NCBI GenBank assembly: GCA_900539345.1
Contig: UQBS01000006.1
Location: 1 to 64,000 of the forward strand
DNA from: an uncultured Coriobacteriaceae bacterium
Lineage (GTDB): Bacteria; Actinomycetota; Coriobacteriia; Coriobacteriales; UMGS124
Direction: 5' to 3'
DNA: 64,000 nt
In this document: in pieces, positions 50,475 to 59,413 of the stretch
Layout of the letters: each line of letters opens with the position of its first letter
Numbering within the stretch: position 1 is the first letter of the stretch
Position numbers and translations under genes: made by a program
Notes under the pieces: generated by a model
What the model was told of the DNA's origin: nothing
The model's input: only the letters and a program-made list of their open reading frames with translations
Database searches by the model: none

Positions 50475-51286
50475 TGAGCATGCGCAACCCCCAGAACGAG
50501 CGCTACACGGTCGAGCGCGAGGGTCGCTCTCAGGGAAGCGTCAAGCCTCGTACCGCCTCTGCCAAGCCGGCCTCCAAGGCGGGCGCCTCGGTGCGCACGA
50601 CGAGCAAGCCCAAGCCGAAGAACGCCAAGCAGCGCGCCATGGCTGAGATGAACATGTCCAAGGAGGAGAAGAAGGCGGCCCGTGCCAAGGAGCGCGAGGC
50701 GGAGAACGTTGCCTACACCGCCATCGACATCCTCACGCGCAAGGACGCCCGCTACAAGAAGCTCCGTCGCATCTGGTGGGTGCTTCTCGTGGTCGCCGTC
50801 ATCTTCACCGTGCTCTCCTGGGCTACCGTGAGCATCGAGATGCCCCTCGCGGTCAACATCGTGTCGCTCGTCCTCGCCTACGCGGCCATCATCTCCGCCC
50901 TCGTCATGGACTTCACCGTGGTGCGCAAGTGCCGCAACAAGCACCGTGACAAGGTCGCTTCCATGACGCGCAAGCAGCAGGAGCGCATCGTGTACGAGGC
51001 GCAGGTCGAGGCTGGTGCCAAGGCCGCTGCCAAGGCTGCCCGCAAGGAGGCCAAGAAGGCCGGCAAGTCGGCTGTCGAGATCGAGGCTGCCGCCAAGGAG
51101 GCCCGCGATATGGCAATGGCCGGCGTGAAGCCCGCCGACGATTCCGAGGCCGCCGACCAGGCAACCGCCAAGGACGAGGAGCCCAAGAAGAAGGCCAAAG
51201 AGCCTGCCGCGCCCCTCACGCCCGAGGAAGAGCGTCTTGCCGCAGCCGCTCAGGTCGCCCGCGAGTTCGCCAACTCGAAGCGCTAA
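50474..51286 (+). CDS. Two-helix membrane protein between purC and purL
   Basis: 270 aa. The N-terminal 95 residues are basic and Lys/Ala-rich, two adjoining helices lie at about 100-119 and 127-149, and the C-terminal 120 residues are a Lys/Ala/Glu-rich, probably helical tail. With only four residues between helices in the polar turn, both ends face the cytoplasm. No family is recognised. It overlaps purC by one base (TAATG), so it must be co-translated with it, which is unexpected for an apparently non-purine protein. Confidence 0.75.
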   Translation: MSMRNPQNERYTVEREGRSQGSVKPRTASAKPASKAGASVRTTSKPKPKNAKQRAMAEMNMSKEEKKAARAKEREAENVAYTAIDILTRKDARYKKLRRIWWVLLVVAVIFTVLSWATVSIEMPLAVNIVSLVLAYAAIISALVMDFTVVRKCRNKHRDKVASMTRKQQERIVYEAQVEAGAKAAAKAARKEAKKAGKSAVEIEAAAKEARDMAMAGVKPADDSEAADQATAKDEEPKKKAKEPAAPLTPEEERLAAAAQVAREFANSKR

Positions 51287-51295
51287 ATAAGGTAT

Positions 51296-51364
51296 CAAGG
51301 GGATGTCACGCTTTGGCGGGCATCCCCACTTGTCTTTTACGCCTTTTGCCAGCACAAAAGGCGT
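51296..51364 (+). terminator. Two hairpins between the purC operon and purL
   Basis: First: GGGGATG (51299-51305) with CATCCCC (51321-51327), followed by TTGTCTTTT. Second, at 51339-51364: a perfect ACGCCTTTTG/CAAAAGGCGT stem with a six-base loop. The first resembles a terminator. The second could be a leader or minus-strand element before purL (start 51423). Confidence 0.55.
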
Positions 51365-51422
51365 TTGCAAGCACGCCCGCACGCATACATTACTCAGCCG
51401 GTCTATCTGAAGGTAGGGTCAC

Positions 51423-54400
51423 ATGGTTTCGCGCGTTTACGTGGAGAAAAAGCCTGGGTTCGACGTCGAGGCTCAGCAGCTGAAGAATGAACTCACGTCC
51501 ATTCTGGGCGTCGAGGGCCTGGAGTCTCTGCGCCTCATCAACCGCTACGACGTGGAGGGTATCTCGCAGGAGCTGTTCGACGCCTGCGTGCCCACCGTCT
51601 TCAGCGAGCCCCAGTCCGACGTGGCTTCGGCCGACTTTGAGGCCGCCGAGGGCGATGCGGTGTTCGCGGTGGAGTTCCTGCCTGGCCAGTTCGACCAGCG
51701 CGCTGCCTCCGCCGCCGAGTGCATCCAGCTCATCAGCCAGGGCGAGCGTCCCGAGGTGCGTTCCGCGAAGGTGTACATCCTTTCCGGCACGCTGACCCCC
51801 GAGGCCGTCGAGGCTGTGAAGCACTACGTGGTGAACCCCGTCGAGGCTCGCCTGGCTTCGCTCGACCTGCCGGCCACCCTGCATGTGGAGTTCCCCAAGC
51901 CTGCCATGGTGGAGACAGTCGAGGGCTTCTGCGACCTCGACGAGGCTGGCCTCGCTGCCTTTATCGACGCGCGCGGCCTGGCTATGGACCTGGCCGATAT
52001 CAAGTTCTGCCAGGAGTACTTCCGCACGGAGGGGCGCAACCCCACCATCACCGAGATCAAGATGATCGACACCTATTGGTCGGACCACTGCCGCCACACC
52101 ACCTTCGGCACGGTGCTCACCGACGTGGAGATTGACGACCCGCAGGTGAAGGCCGCTTATGAGCGCTATCTCGACATGCGCCACGAGCTGGGCCGCGACG
52201 CCAAGCCCGTGTGCCTTATGGACATGGGCACCATCGGCGCCCGCTACCTCAAGAGCAAGGGCATCCTCACGGGTCTGGACGAATCCGAGGAGATTAACGC
52301 CTGCACCGTCAAGGTGAAGGTCGACGTCGACGGTCAGGATGAGGACTGGCTCTACCTCTTCAAGAACGAGACGCACAATCACCCCACCGAGATCGAGCCC
52401 TTCGGCGGCGCAGCCACCTGCGTGGGCGGCGCGATCCGCGATCCCTTGTCAGGCCGCAGCTACGTGTACCAGGCCATGCGCGTGACCGGCGCCGCCGACC
52501 CCACGGTGCCCGTGAGCCAGACCATTCCTGGCAAGCTGCCCCAGCGCAAGCTTGTGACCACGGCTGCCGCCGGCTACTCCAGCTACGGCAACCAGATCGG
52601 TCTGGCTACCGGCCAGGTCGACGAGCTCTACCATCCCGGCTATGCCGCCAAGCGCATGGAGATCGGCGCCGTCGTGGGTGCCACGCCCGCCGACCACGTG
52701 CGTCGCGAGACGCCTGCTCCCGGCGACGTCATCGTGCTGCTCGGTGGCCGCACGGGCCGCGACGGCATCGGCGGTGCCACCGGCTCCTCCAAGGCTCACA
52801 ACCACGAGAGCATCGAGACCTGCGGTGCCGAGGTGCAGAAGGGCAACGCCCCGGTCGAGCGCAAGATCCAGCGCCTGTTCCGTCGCGGCGACGCTTGCCG
52901 TCTCATCAAGCGCTGCAACGACTTCGGCGCGGGCGGCGTGTCGGTCGCCGTGGGTGAGCTGGCCGACGGCCTGTTCATCGAGCTTGACCGCGTACCCAAG
53001 AAGTACGAGGGCCTCGATGGCACCGAGCTTGCCATCGCCGAGAGCCAGGAGCGCATGGCCGTTGCCCTGGCCCCCGAGGACGTCGACACCTTCATCGGCT
53101 ATGCCACCGAGGAGAACCTCGAGGCCACGCCCATCGCGCGCGTGACCGAGGAGCCCCGCGTGCGCATGGTGTGGGACGGTGCCACCATCGTCGACGTGAG
53201 CCGCGAGTTCCTCGCCTCCAACGGTGCTCCCAAGCATCAGGCTGCCAGCGTCGAGAAGGGCGGCGCTTACACCCAGGAGTGGGCGGGCGCCACGCTTGCC
53301 GAGCGCATGCGCTCGGTCCTCACCGACCTCAACGTCGCCTCCAACAAGGGTCTCTCCGAGCGCTTCGACTCCACCATCGGTGCCTCCACCGTGCTCATGC
53401 CCTTCGGCGGCAAGACACAGCTCACCCCCTCGCTTGCCATGGCGGCCAAGCTGCCCGTCTTCGGCGAGACCACCACGATGAGCGGCATGGCTTGGGGCTT
53501 CAACCCCTACCTGTCGCAGGCCAACCAGTACCAGGGCGCCTACCTCGCCGTGGTCGAGAGCCTCTCCAAGCTCGTTGCCGCCGGCTTCGAGCACAAGAAG
53601 GCCTACCTCACGTTCCAGGAGTACTTCGAGAAGCTGCGCGACGAGCCCGCGCGTTGGGGCAAGCCTGTGGCCAGCGTTCTCGGCGCCCTCGACGCCCAGA
53701 TTGACCTGGGCGTTGGCTCCATCGGCGGCAAGGACTCCATGAGCGGCTCCTTCGAGGACCTCGACGTGCCCCCCACGCTCGTTTCCTTTGCCACCGCGGT
53801 GGGCAACGTCGCCCGTGCCACCTCGCCTGAGTTCAAGGGTGCGGGCCACGAGCTCGTGCTTATCCAGCCCGCTTGCGAGCTCGGCAGCATCGTGCCGGGC
53901 AAGAAGGGCCTGCTTGAGGCCTTCGACCTCGTTGAGGGGCTCATTGGCTCGGGCCAGGCGCTGGCCGTTTCCACCGCTGGCTACGGCGACCTTGCCGAGG
54001 CCCTCTTCAAGATGTGTGTGGGCAACCAGCTGGGCGTCGCGCTCGACCGCAACTTCGACGTCGACGAGCTCTTCGTGCCTGCATACGGCAGCTTCATCAT
54101 CGAGCTTGCCGAGGGTGCACACGTTGATGAGCGCATCGCAAGCATCGCTGTCACGCGCCTTGGCGCCACGACGGCCGAGTACACGATTGCCTATCCCGGC
54201 CATGTGGCGTCTTCCGGCGAGCGTGTCGGTGCCGAGACCATCGACCTCGCGCGGCTCCAGGAGGCTTGGGAGCACGGCATCGAGGACGTCTTCCCGTACC
54301 GCGCTGCTGGCGAGGAGGTCGAGGCTGTAAGCTTCCATGCAGAGGCCCCGCACGTGTTCCTCGGCGGCCGCACACCGCGCCCGCGCGTCATCATCCCGGT

Positions 54401-55175
54401 GTTCCCCGGCAACAACTGCGAATATGATTCCGCTCGTGCCTTCAACCGTGCCGGCGCCCAGGCTGAGACGCTCATCGTCAACAACCTTACGCCTGCTGCC
54501 GTTGCCGAGAGTACCGAGAAGCTCGCCCAGGCCATTCGCGACAGCCAGATTGTCATGATTCCCGGTGGCTTCTCTGGCGGCGACGAGCCCGACGGTTCGG
54601 CCAAGTTCATCACCGCGTTCTTCCGCGCCCCGCAGGTGACCGAGGCTGTGCGCGACCTGCTCCAGAGCCGCGACGGTCTTATGCTGGGCATCTGCAACGG
54701 CTTCCAGGCGCTCGTGAAGCTGGGCCTTGTGCCCTTCGGCGACATCCGCCCCATGGATGCCGGCTGCCCCACGCTCACGTTCAACACCATTGGCCGTCAC
54801 CAGAGCCGCCTGGTGCGCACGCGCGTTGCCTCCAACATGTCGCCTTGGCTCAGCAAGTGCGAGGTCGGCGACATCCACACGGTGGCCATCAGCCACGGCG
54901 AGGGCCGCTTCGTCGCCAATGACGAGGTACTTGCCAGCATGCTCGCAAATGGCCAGGTTGCCACGCAGTACGTGGATGAGGCCGGCGTGCCGAGCATGGA
55001 CCTGTCGGTGAACCCCAACGGCTCGCTGCTCGCCATCGAGGGCATCACGAGCCCCGACGGCCGCGTGTTCGGCAAGATGGGCCACTCCGAGCGCTCCGGC
55101 AAGGGCCTCTACGCCAACGTGCCGGGCAACAAGTACCAGCCCATCTTCGAGGGCGGCGTTTCGTACTTCCTGTAA
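51423..55175 (+). CDS. purL: Phosphoribosylformylglycinamidine synthase, fused synthetase-glutaminase form
   Basis: 1250 aa, the long single-chain form that joins PurL and PurQ activities, making FGAM from FGAR, glutamine and ATP. The synthetase part shows DTYWSDHCRHTTF, the ATP segment NETHNHPTEIEPFGGAATCVGGAIRD in part, and SIGGKDSM. The glutaminase domain starts at about 985 (RVIIPVFPGNNCE) with nucleophile C1091 in GICNGFQAL and the His in AISHGEGRF. No separate purQ or purS is therefore required. ATG 51423 follows AAGGTAGGG. Confidence 0.97.
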   Translation: MVSRVYVEKKPGFDVEAQQLKNELTSILGVEGLESLRLINRYDVEGISQELFDACVPTVFSEPQSDVASADFEAAEGDAVFAVEFLPGQFDQRAASAAECIQLISQGERPEVRSAKVYILSGTLTPEAVEAVKHYVVNPVEARLASLDLPATLHVEFPKPAMVETVEGFCDLDEAGLAAFIDARGLAMDLADIKFCQEYFRTEGRNPTITEIKMIDTYWSDHCRHTTFGTVLTDVEIDDPQVKAAYERYLDMRHELGRDAKPVCLMDMGTIGARYLKSKGILTGLDESEEINACTVKVKVDVDGQDEDWLYLFKNETHNHPTEIEPFGGAATCVGGAIRDPLSGRSYVYQAMRVTGAADPTVPVSQTIPGKLPQRKLVTTAAAGYSSYGNQIGLATGQVDELYHPGYAAKRMEIGAVVGATPADHVRRETPAPGDVIVLLGGRTGRDGIGGATGSSKAHNHESIETCGAEVQKGNAPVERKIQRLFRRGDACRLIKRCNDFGAGGVSVAVGELADGLFIELDRVPKKYEGLDGTELAIAESQERMAVALAPEDVDTFIGYATEENLEATPIARVTEEPRVRMVWDGATIVDVSREFLASNGAPKHQAASVEKGGAYTQEWAGATLAERMRSVLTDLNVASNKGLSERFDSTIGASTVLMPFGGKTQLTPSLAMAAKLPVFGETTTMSGMAWGFNPYLSQANQYQGAYLAVVESLSKLVAAGFEHKKAYLTFQEYFEKLRDEPARWGKPVASVLGALDAQIDLGVGSIGGKDSMSGSFEDLDVPPTLVSFATAVGNVARATSPEFKGAGHELVLIQPACELGSIVPGKKGLLEAFDLVEGLIGSGQALAVSTAGYGDLAEALFKMCVGNQLGVALDRNFDVDELFVPAYGSFIIELAEGAHVDERIASIAVTRLGATTAEYTIAYPGHVASSGERVGAETIDLARLQEAWEHGIEDVFPYRAAGEEVEAVSFHAEAPHVFLGGRTPRPRVIIPVFPGNNCEYDSARAFNRAGAQAETLIVNNLTPAAVAESTEKLAQAIRDSQIVMIPGGFSGGDEPDGSAKFITAFFRAPQVTEAVRDLLQSRDGLMLGICNGFQALVKLGLVPFGDIRPMDAGCPTLTFNTIGRHQSRLVRTRVASNMSPWLSKCEVGDIHTVAISHGEGRFVANDEVLASMLANGQVATQYVDEAGVPSMDLSVNPNGSLLAIEGITSPDGRVFGKMGHSERSGKGLYANVPGNKYQPIFEGGVSYFL

Positions 55176-55289
55176 GGGCCTTTGACCGGAAACGCCGGTA
55201 TCTGTTCTTGTCAGACGGGGTAGACTCGACCTGTGGGTGTCGAGCCTGCCCCGTCTTTGTGTACGGGGTTCCAAAGAAAGGACCGCCGC

Positions 55290-55490
55290 ATGAAAGAGCT
55301 CTTTGGTCTTCAGATTCCCGAACCGCTGTTTTGGGTAATCGTCGCCGTCGTAATCATCGCTGTTATCGCCGCTATCGCCATTCCCATTTACAAGGGCTAC
55401 AAGGCCGAGCTCGAGCGCCAGGCAAAGCTCGAGGCCAAGAAGAAGGCCGCCGCAAAGAAGAAGGCTGCTGCCAAGAAGTCGACAAGGTAG
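55290..55490 (+). CDS. Small single-helix membrane protein
   Basis: 66 aa from ATG 55290, with GAAAGGA upstream. One strong helix (about 12-34, FWVIVAVVIIAVIAAIAIPI) is followed by a Lys/Ala-rich basic tail (AKKKAAAKKKAAAKKSTR). The tail could bind nucleic acid, ribosomes or acidic lipid, as in small membrane-tethering proteins. Its own terminator follows directly. Confidence 0.7.
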   Translation: MKELFGLQIPEPLFWVIVAVVIIAVIAAIAIPIYKGYKAELERQAKLEAKKKAAAKKKAAAKKSTR

Positions 55491-55520
55491 CACGCATCCC
55501 TGCGTAGTTTCTCGCGACGT

Positions 55521-55571
55521 AAAGAGGACCCCTTTCCAGCGCATCCACGCCAAGGAAAGGGGTCCTCTTTT
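55521..55571. terminator. Strong bidirectional terminator
   Basis: AAAGAGGACCCCTTTCC (55521-55537) pairs perfectly with GGAAAGGGGTCCTCTTT (55554-55570), followed by T. It is among the strongest stems in the window. Confidence 0.9.
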
Positions 55572-55604
55572 GTAGCTAAGTTTTGCTCGCCGATTACCTC
55601 AAGC

Positions 55605-55830
55605 CAGGTTCCGCATCCCACTAAAACGTGGGTTCTCGTCCGCAAGGCGCCGGGAGGCGATGCGCGCGGTGCGGGCCTTTGGCCTACTGGATGTACGTGA
55701 GCCTCCCGGGAACGCAGCGCATCAGGTTCCGCATTCCACCAAGAGCGGGTTCTGATGCACAAGGCGCGCAGGGCCGACGTGTACTGGAGTACTCTAGGTC
55801 CTGCGGAACGCAGTGCATCAGGTTCCGCAT
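55605..55830. repeat. Tandem structured intergenic repeats (two units plus a partial third)
   Basis: CAGGTTCCGCAT is present exactly at 55605-55616, 55723-55734 and 55819-55830. Each of the two full units then carries AAGGCGC (55644, 55761), a GC-rich stem arm, a central TACTGGA/GTAC segment, the complementary arm and GGAACGCAG (55709, 55805). In unit 2 an outer stem TGATGCAC/GTGCATCA (55753-55760 with 55813-55820) is perfect. The inner stem is CGGGAGGC/GCCTCCCG in unit 1 and GCAGGGCC/GGTCCTGC in unit 2. The stem sequences differ while the pairing is kept. The 339-base gap 55491-55829 holds only this array and the terminator. Confidence 0.75.
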
Positions 55831-58800
55831 CATCCTAAAAGTGTGCCGTTGGAGAGAGCGTAGGTGTCGTCGGCTATGGCTCCCGCGCTTGCGCGGTGGG
55901 TTACGATGACGACAGTCTTGTCGGCGCGGTTCTCCTGCAGTGCCTTAAGGACGCTTGCCTCGGAGAGGGCGTCGAGGTTGCTGGTGGGCTCGTCGAGTAG
56001 GAGCAGCGGCGCATCTTGCAAGAAGACGCGGGCCAGGCCTAGGCGCTGACGTTCGCCACCGGAGAGCGAGTCGCCCAGCTCGGCAAGTTGCGTGTCGAGG
56101 CCCTGCGGCAGGCGCTCCACAAGCTCGCGCAAGGCGGCCTTCTCGAGCGCCGTCATGAGCTCTTCGTCGCTCGCGTCTGCCTTGGCCACGAGGAGGTTCT
56201 CGCGGATAGTGGAGGCAAAGAGGAACGTGTCCTGCTCCATGAGGCCTTGCTGGCTGCGCAAGCTGGCGGTGTTCACGTCGCGCAGGTCCAAGCCGGAGAT
56301 GCTCACGCGGCCGTTCTGGGGATCCCAGAAACGCATGAGGAGCTTGAGCAGGGTCGACTTGCCTATGCCGCTGGGCCCGGCGATGCGCACGACGCGCCCA
56401 GGGCGGATGTCGACGTCGACGTTGGAGAGGATCTCCTTGTCGCGATAGGCGAAGTTGACTTCGCGCATTGCCATGCCCTCAAAGCCCCCGACGTCGACGC
56501 CGTCGGTCACATCAGGCGTCTGAGGGGCCTCTTCGAGCAGGTCAAGCACGCGCGAACCTGCGGCGAGGGTCTGCTGCAGGGTGCTTCCCAGGGCGGCGAC
56601 GGCCAAGAGCGGTCCGAAGGAGGCCATGAAGGTGCCTGCCGCCATGACGGCGCGGCCGAACTCGAGCGTTCCCTGCATGACGAACATCATTGCCAGCGCA
56701 ATCATTGCGACGTCGAGCGCAAGCACCACGGCGCCCGAGACGGCCATGGCGTTGGCACCGCGGCCCTTGAGCGTGCGCTCGGCTGAGGCAAGCGATGCCA
56801 TGCGCTCGCTCAGCTCGTGGGTGCGCTGCTTCTGGGCGCCGAACTGGAGGGTCTCAGACAGGCCGCGCAGCGAGTCGAGCACGAAGGAGTTCATCTTGCC
56901 CACCTGCTGGCGCAGCTCGAGGCCGCCCGTTGTGGTGTAGCGGGAGGAGCACCATGGCACGACGACGCCCACGCAGATGAAGCCGAGTGCTGCGAAGCCA
57001 ACAAGCTGTGGAGCCTGAAAACCGATGAACACGAGCACGATGATGCTGACAGCAAGGGCAATCGCCGCAGGTGAGAGGGTGTGTGCGTAGAAGACCTCAA
57101 GCAGCTCGATGTCGGCGGTGACCAGGGAGACGAGGTCGCCTTTCTCCTTGCCCTCGAGTTTGGCAGGGGCAAGGCGGCGCATAGCGGCAAAGACCTTGTC
57201 GCGCACAAGCGCCAGCACCCTGAAGGCCAGGTAGTGGTTGCACAGCTGCTCGGCATAGCGCAGGGGTCCACGTGCAATGCCGCACACGACGGCGGCCACG
57301 GTTGCGACGCTCGCAGCAACCCAACACGCCTGACCCTCAAGGTCGAGCAGGGCAGAGGTGGCAAGGACCGTGATACCGATTGCGGCAAGGAAGCCGGCGA
57401 CACCGAGCACGACGGCGCAAGCGAGCACACCCAGCAGGGGACGGGTGAGCTTCACGAGCTTGAGCATGATGCGAACCTTGCCACGTTTGGGGGTCGCGTC
57501 ACCCATGCGCGTAACCGCCTGCTGAGAAGGTGCGCCCTCGGCCGCCTGATGCACCTGCTCAGCGGCCTGCTTGTCTGCGCTTTCGCCACTGCGAGCAGAG
57601 AAGTCCTCAAGCTCTGCCTGACGTGCCCAAAGACGTGCGTAGGGGCCGTCCTGGCCCGCAAGCTCCTCGTGGATCCCCGTCTGCACGACGCGGCCGGCCT
57701 CGAAGACGTACACCTTGTTGCAGCCGCGCAGGGCAGCCAGGCGGTGCGACACCATGACGACGGTCTTGGTGCGCGCAAGCTCGGTCACGGCGTCGATGAT
57801 TGCGGCCTCGCTATCTGCGTCGATGTTGGAAGTTGCCTCGTCGAAGATGTAGACGGGCGTGTCATGCAGCAGGGCGCGTGCCATGGCGAGGCGCTGGCGT
57901 TGGCCGCCCGAGAGGTTCGTGCCCTCGGCGCTGACGGGGGCGTCCAGGCCGCCGCTGCGACGCACGAAATCGTCGATGCGGCAGCGGCTGAGCGCATCCC
58001 ACAGCTCCTCGTCGTTTGCCTGGGGGCGTGCCATCAACAGGTTCGAGCGCACGGTGCCGGCAAAGAGGAAGCTGCGAAAGCCCACGTAGGTCACCGTGTC
58101 GCGCAGGCTTTCGGCCGAGATGTCGCGCAGGTCGATGCCACCGATTGTGACGCTGCCGGTATAGCTGAGGTTGGCGCCTGTGAGGATGCCGGCCAAGGTC
58201 GACTTGCCCGACCCGCTTGCGCCTGTGATGCCCACAAAGCCGCCGGGCCTTGCCGTGAAGTCGGCGTTCTGAAGCACGGTGCGGGTTCCGTCATAGGAGT
58301 AGGACACGTTGCGGCATTCGATGCCCACCGAAGTGCAGGTGACGGCCTGAGTGCCGCGGGCAGGCTCGGGGGCGTCGATGATGCGGTACATGCGCTCGGC
58401 CGCGGCCATACCGCCTGTTGCCGTGTGGAAGAACGAGCCCAGCGTGCGCAGCGGAATGAAGAAGTCCGCCGCGAGGAACACAAAGGCGAACGCGCCGGCA
58501 AAGGTCACGGTGCCGGCCGCATAGGAGTTGAGCATCACGACGATGCCGGCTGCGGCGCCCGCAAAGGCAAAGATGTCCATGACGATCACGGAGTTCAGCT
58601 GCATGGTGAGCAGGCGCATCGTGGCCTTGCGGAACTTCTCGGCCTCCTCGTTCATCCTGCGATGGCGCCCCTCATCGGCCCCGAAGACCTTGAGCGTGGT
58701 GAGACCCTGGATGCTTTCCAGAAAGAGTGCGCCCAGGTCGGTGTAGGAGTGCCAGTAGTCGCCCATGATGCGCTTGGCGATCTTCATGACAGCCATGAGG

Positions 58801-59315
58801 GAGATCGGGATGAGCGGCACGCAGCATAGGAGCACCACTGCGGCCGGGGTGCACAGTGGGGCCAGGCAGAAGAAGAGCGTAACCGAGGCAATGAGGGAGT
58901 AGAAGAGTTGCGGCAGGTAGTTGCCGAAATACGCCTCAAGCTGCTCGACGCCTTCGACGCAAAGCTGCGTCGCCTCGCTCGTGGCAACGGTCTCGCGATA
59001 GCTCGGTCCCATGCGCACGAGCTTGTCGTACACGAGCGTGCGCACGCGCTGCTTGGCCAAGGCCGACGCCGCCAGGCCTTGCTTGGTTGCCTGGGCTTGG
59101 CAAACGAGCCTCACTGCCACGGCCACGACGGCCACGAGAAGCGTGCGAGCCAGGTCGATTCCTGTGGCGCCGCCTGCAAGCACGGATTGCAACAGTCGGC
59201 CTACGCTCACGAACAGGACGACGTTGGCCAGCAGGGCCAGCCACTGCAGGGCAACGTTGCCGGCGATGTGGCGCATGACACCGGGAACGAGGGAAAACAA
59301 GCGTTTATCAAACAC
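55830..59315 (-). CDS. cydDC: Fused CydDC-type ABC transporter (two permease-ATPase halves)
   Basis: 1161 aa from GTG 59315 (GAGGAA upstream). Half 1: membrane domain about 15-300, Walker A GASGSGKST (365-373), signature LSGGQRQRLAMARAL, Walker B YIFDEATS. Linker about 570-630. Half 2: six helices about 635-920, Walker A GPSGIGKST, signature LSGGERQRLGLARVF, Walker B LLLDEPTS. This matches CydD then CydC fused, exporters of cysteine or glutathione needed for cytochrome bd assembly; fused forms are known in actinobacteria. No cydAB is in the window, so another thiol or haem-related exporter role is possible. The stop codon lies at the edge of the repeat array. Confidence 0.85.
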   Translation of the reverse strand: MFDKRLFSLVPGVMRHIAGNVALQWLALLANVVLFVSVGRLLQSVLAGGATGIDLARTLLVAVVAVAVRLVCQAQATKQGLAASALAKQRVRTLVYDKLVRMGPSYRETVATSEATQLCVEGVEQLEAYFGNYLPQLFYSLIASVTLFFCLAPLCTPAAVVLLCCVPLIPISLMAVMKIAKRIMGDYWHSYTDLGALFLESIQGLTTLKVFGADEGRHRRMNEEAEKFRKATMRLLTMQLNSVIVMDIFAFAGAAAGIVVMLNSYAAGTVTFAGAFAFVFLAADFFIPLRTLGSFFHTATGGMAAAERMYRIIDAPEPARGTQAVTCTSVGIECRNVSYSYDGTRTVLQNADFTARPGGFVGITGASGSGKSTLAGILTGANLSYTGSVTIGGIDLRDISAESLRDTVTYVGFRSFLFAGTVRSNLLMARPQANDEELWDALSRCRIDDFVRRSGGLDAPVSAEGTNLSGGQRQRLAMARALLHDTPVYIFDEATSNIDADSEAAIIDAVTELARTKTVVMVSHRLAALRGCNKVYVFEAGRVVQTGIHEELAGQDGPYARLWARQAELEDFSARSGESADKQAAEQVHQAAEGAPSQQAVTRMGDATPKRGKVRIMLKLVKLTRPLLGVLACAVVLGVAGFLAAIGITVLATSALLDLEGQACWVAASVATVAAVVCGIARGPLRYAEQLCNHYLAFRVLALVRDKVFAAMRRLAPAKLEGKEKGDLVSLVTADIELLEVFYAHTLSPAAIALAVSIIVLVFIGFQAPQLVGFAALGFICVGVVVPWCSSRYTTTGGLELRQQVGKMNSFVLDSLRGLSETLQFGAQKQRTHELSERMASLASAERTLKGRGANAMAVSGAVVLALDVAMIALAMMFVMQGTLEFGRAVMAAGTFMASFGPLLAVAALGSTLQQTLAAGSRVLDLLEEAPQTPDVTDGVDVGGFEGMAMREVNFAYRDKEILSNVDVDIRPGRVVRIAGPSGIGKSTLLKLLMRFWDPQNGRVSISGLDLRDVNTASLRSQQGLMEQDTFLFASTIRENLLVAKADASDEELMTALEKAALRELVERLPQGLDTQLAELGDSLSGGERQRLGLARVFLQDAPLLLLDEPTSNLDALSEASVLKALQENRADKTVVIVTHRASAGAIADDTYALSNGTLLG

Positions 59316-59413
59316 GGCGATTCCTCTGCTATCTCATGAAAAAGGTAAACTCCGGATAATTTTTTCACAGGATAGCAGACTAGTTATGTTAGTTAAACTT
59401 TTACAACAAAAAG

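Noticed and set aside
52449..55553. A 1034-codon minus-strand frame across purL.
   Set aside because: Antisense shadow of purL, which has complete synthetase and glutaminase motifs.
57081..58829. A 582-codon plus-strand frame inside the CydDC-type gene.
   Set aside because: Antisense to an ABC transporter with all nucleotide-binding motifs; no start signal.
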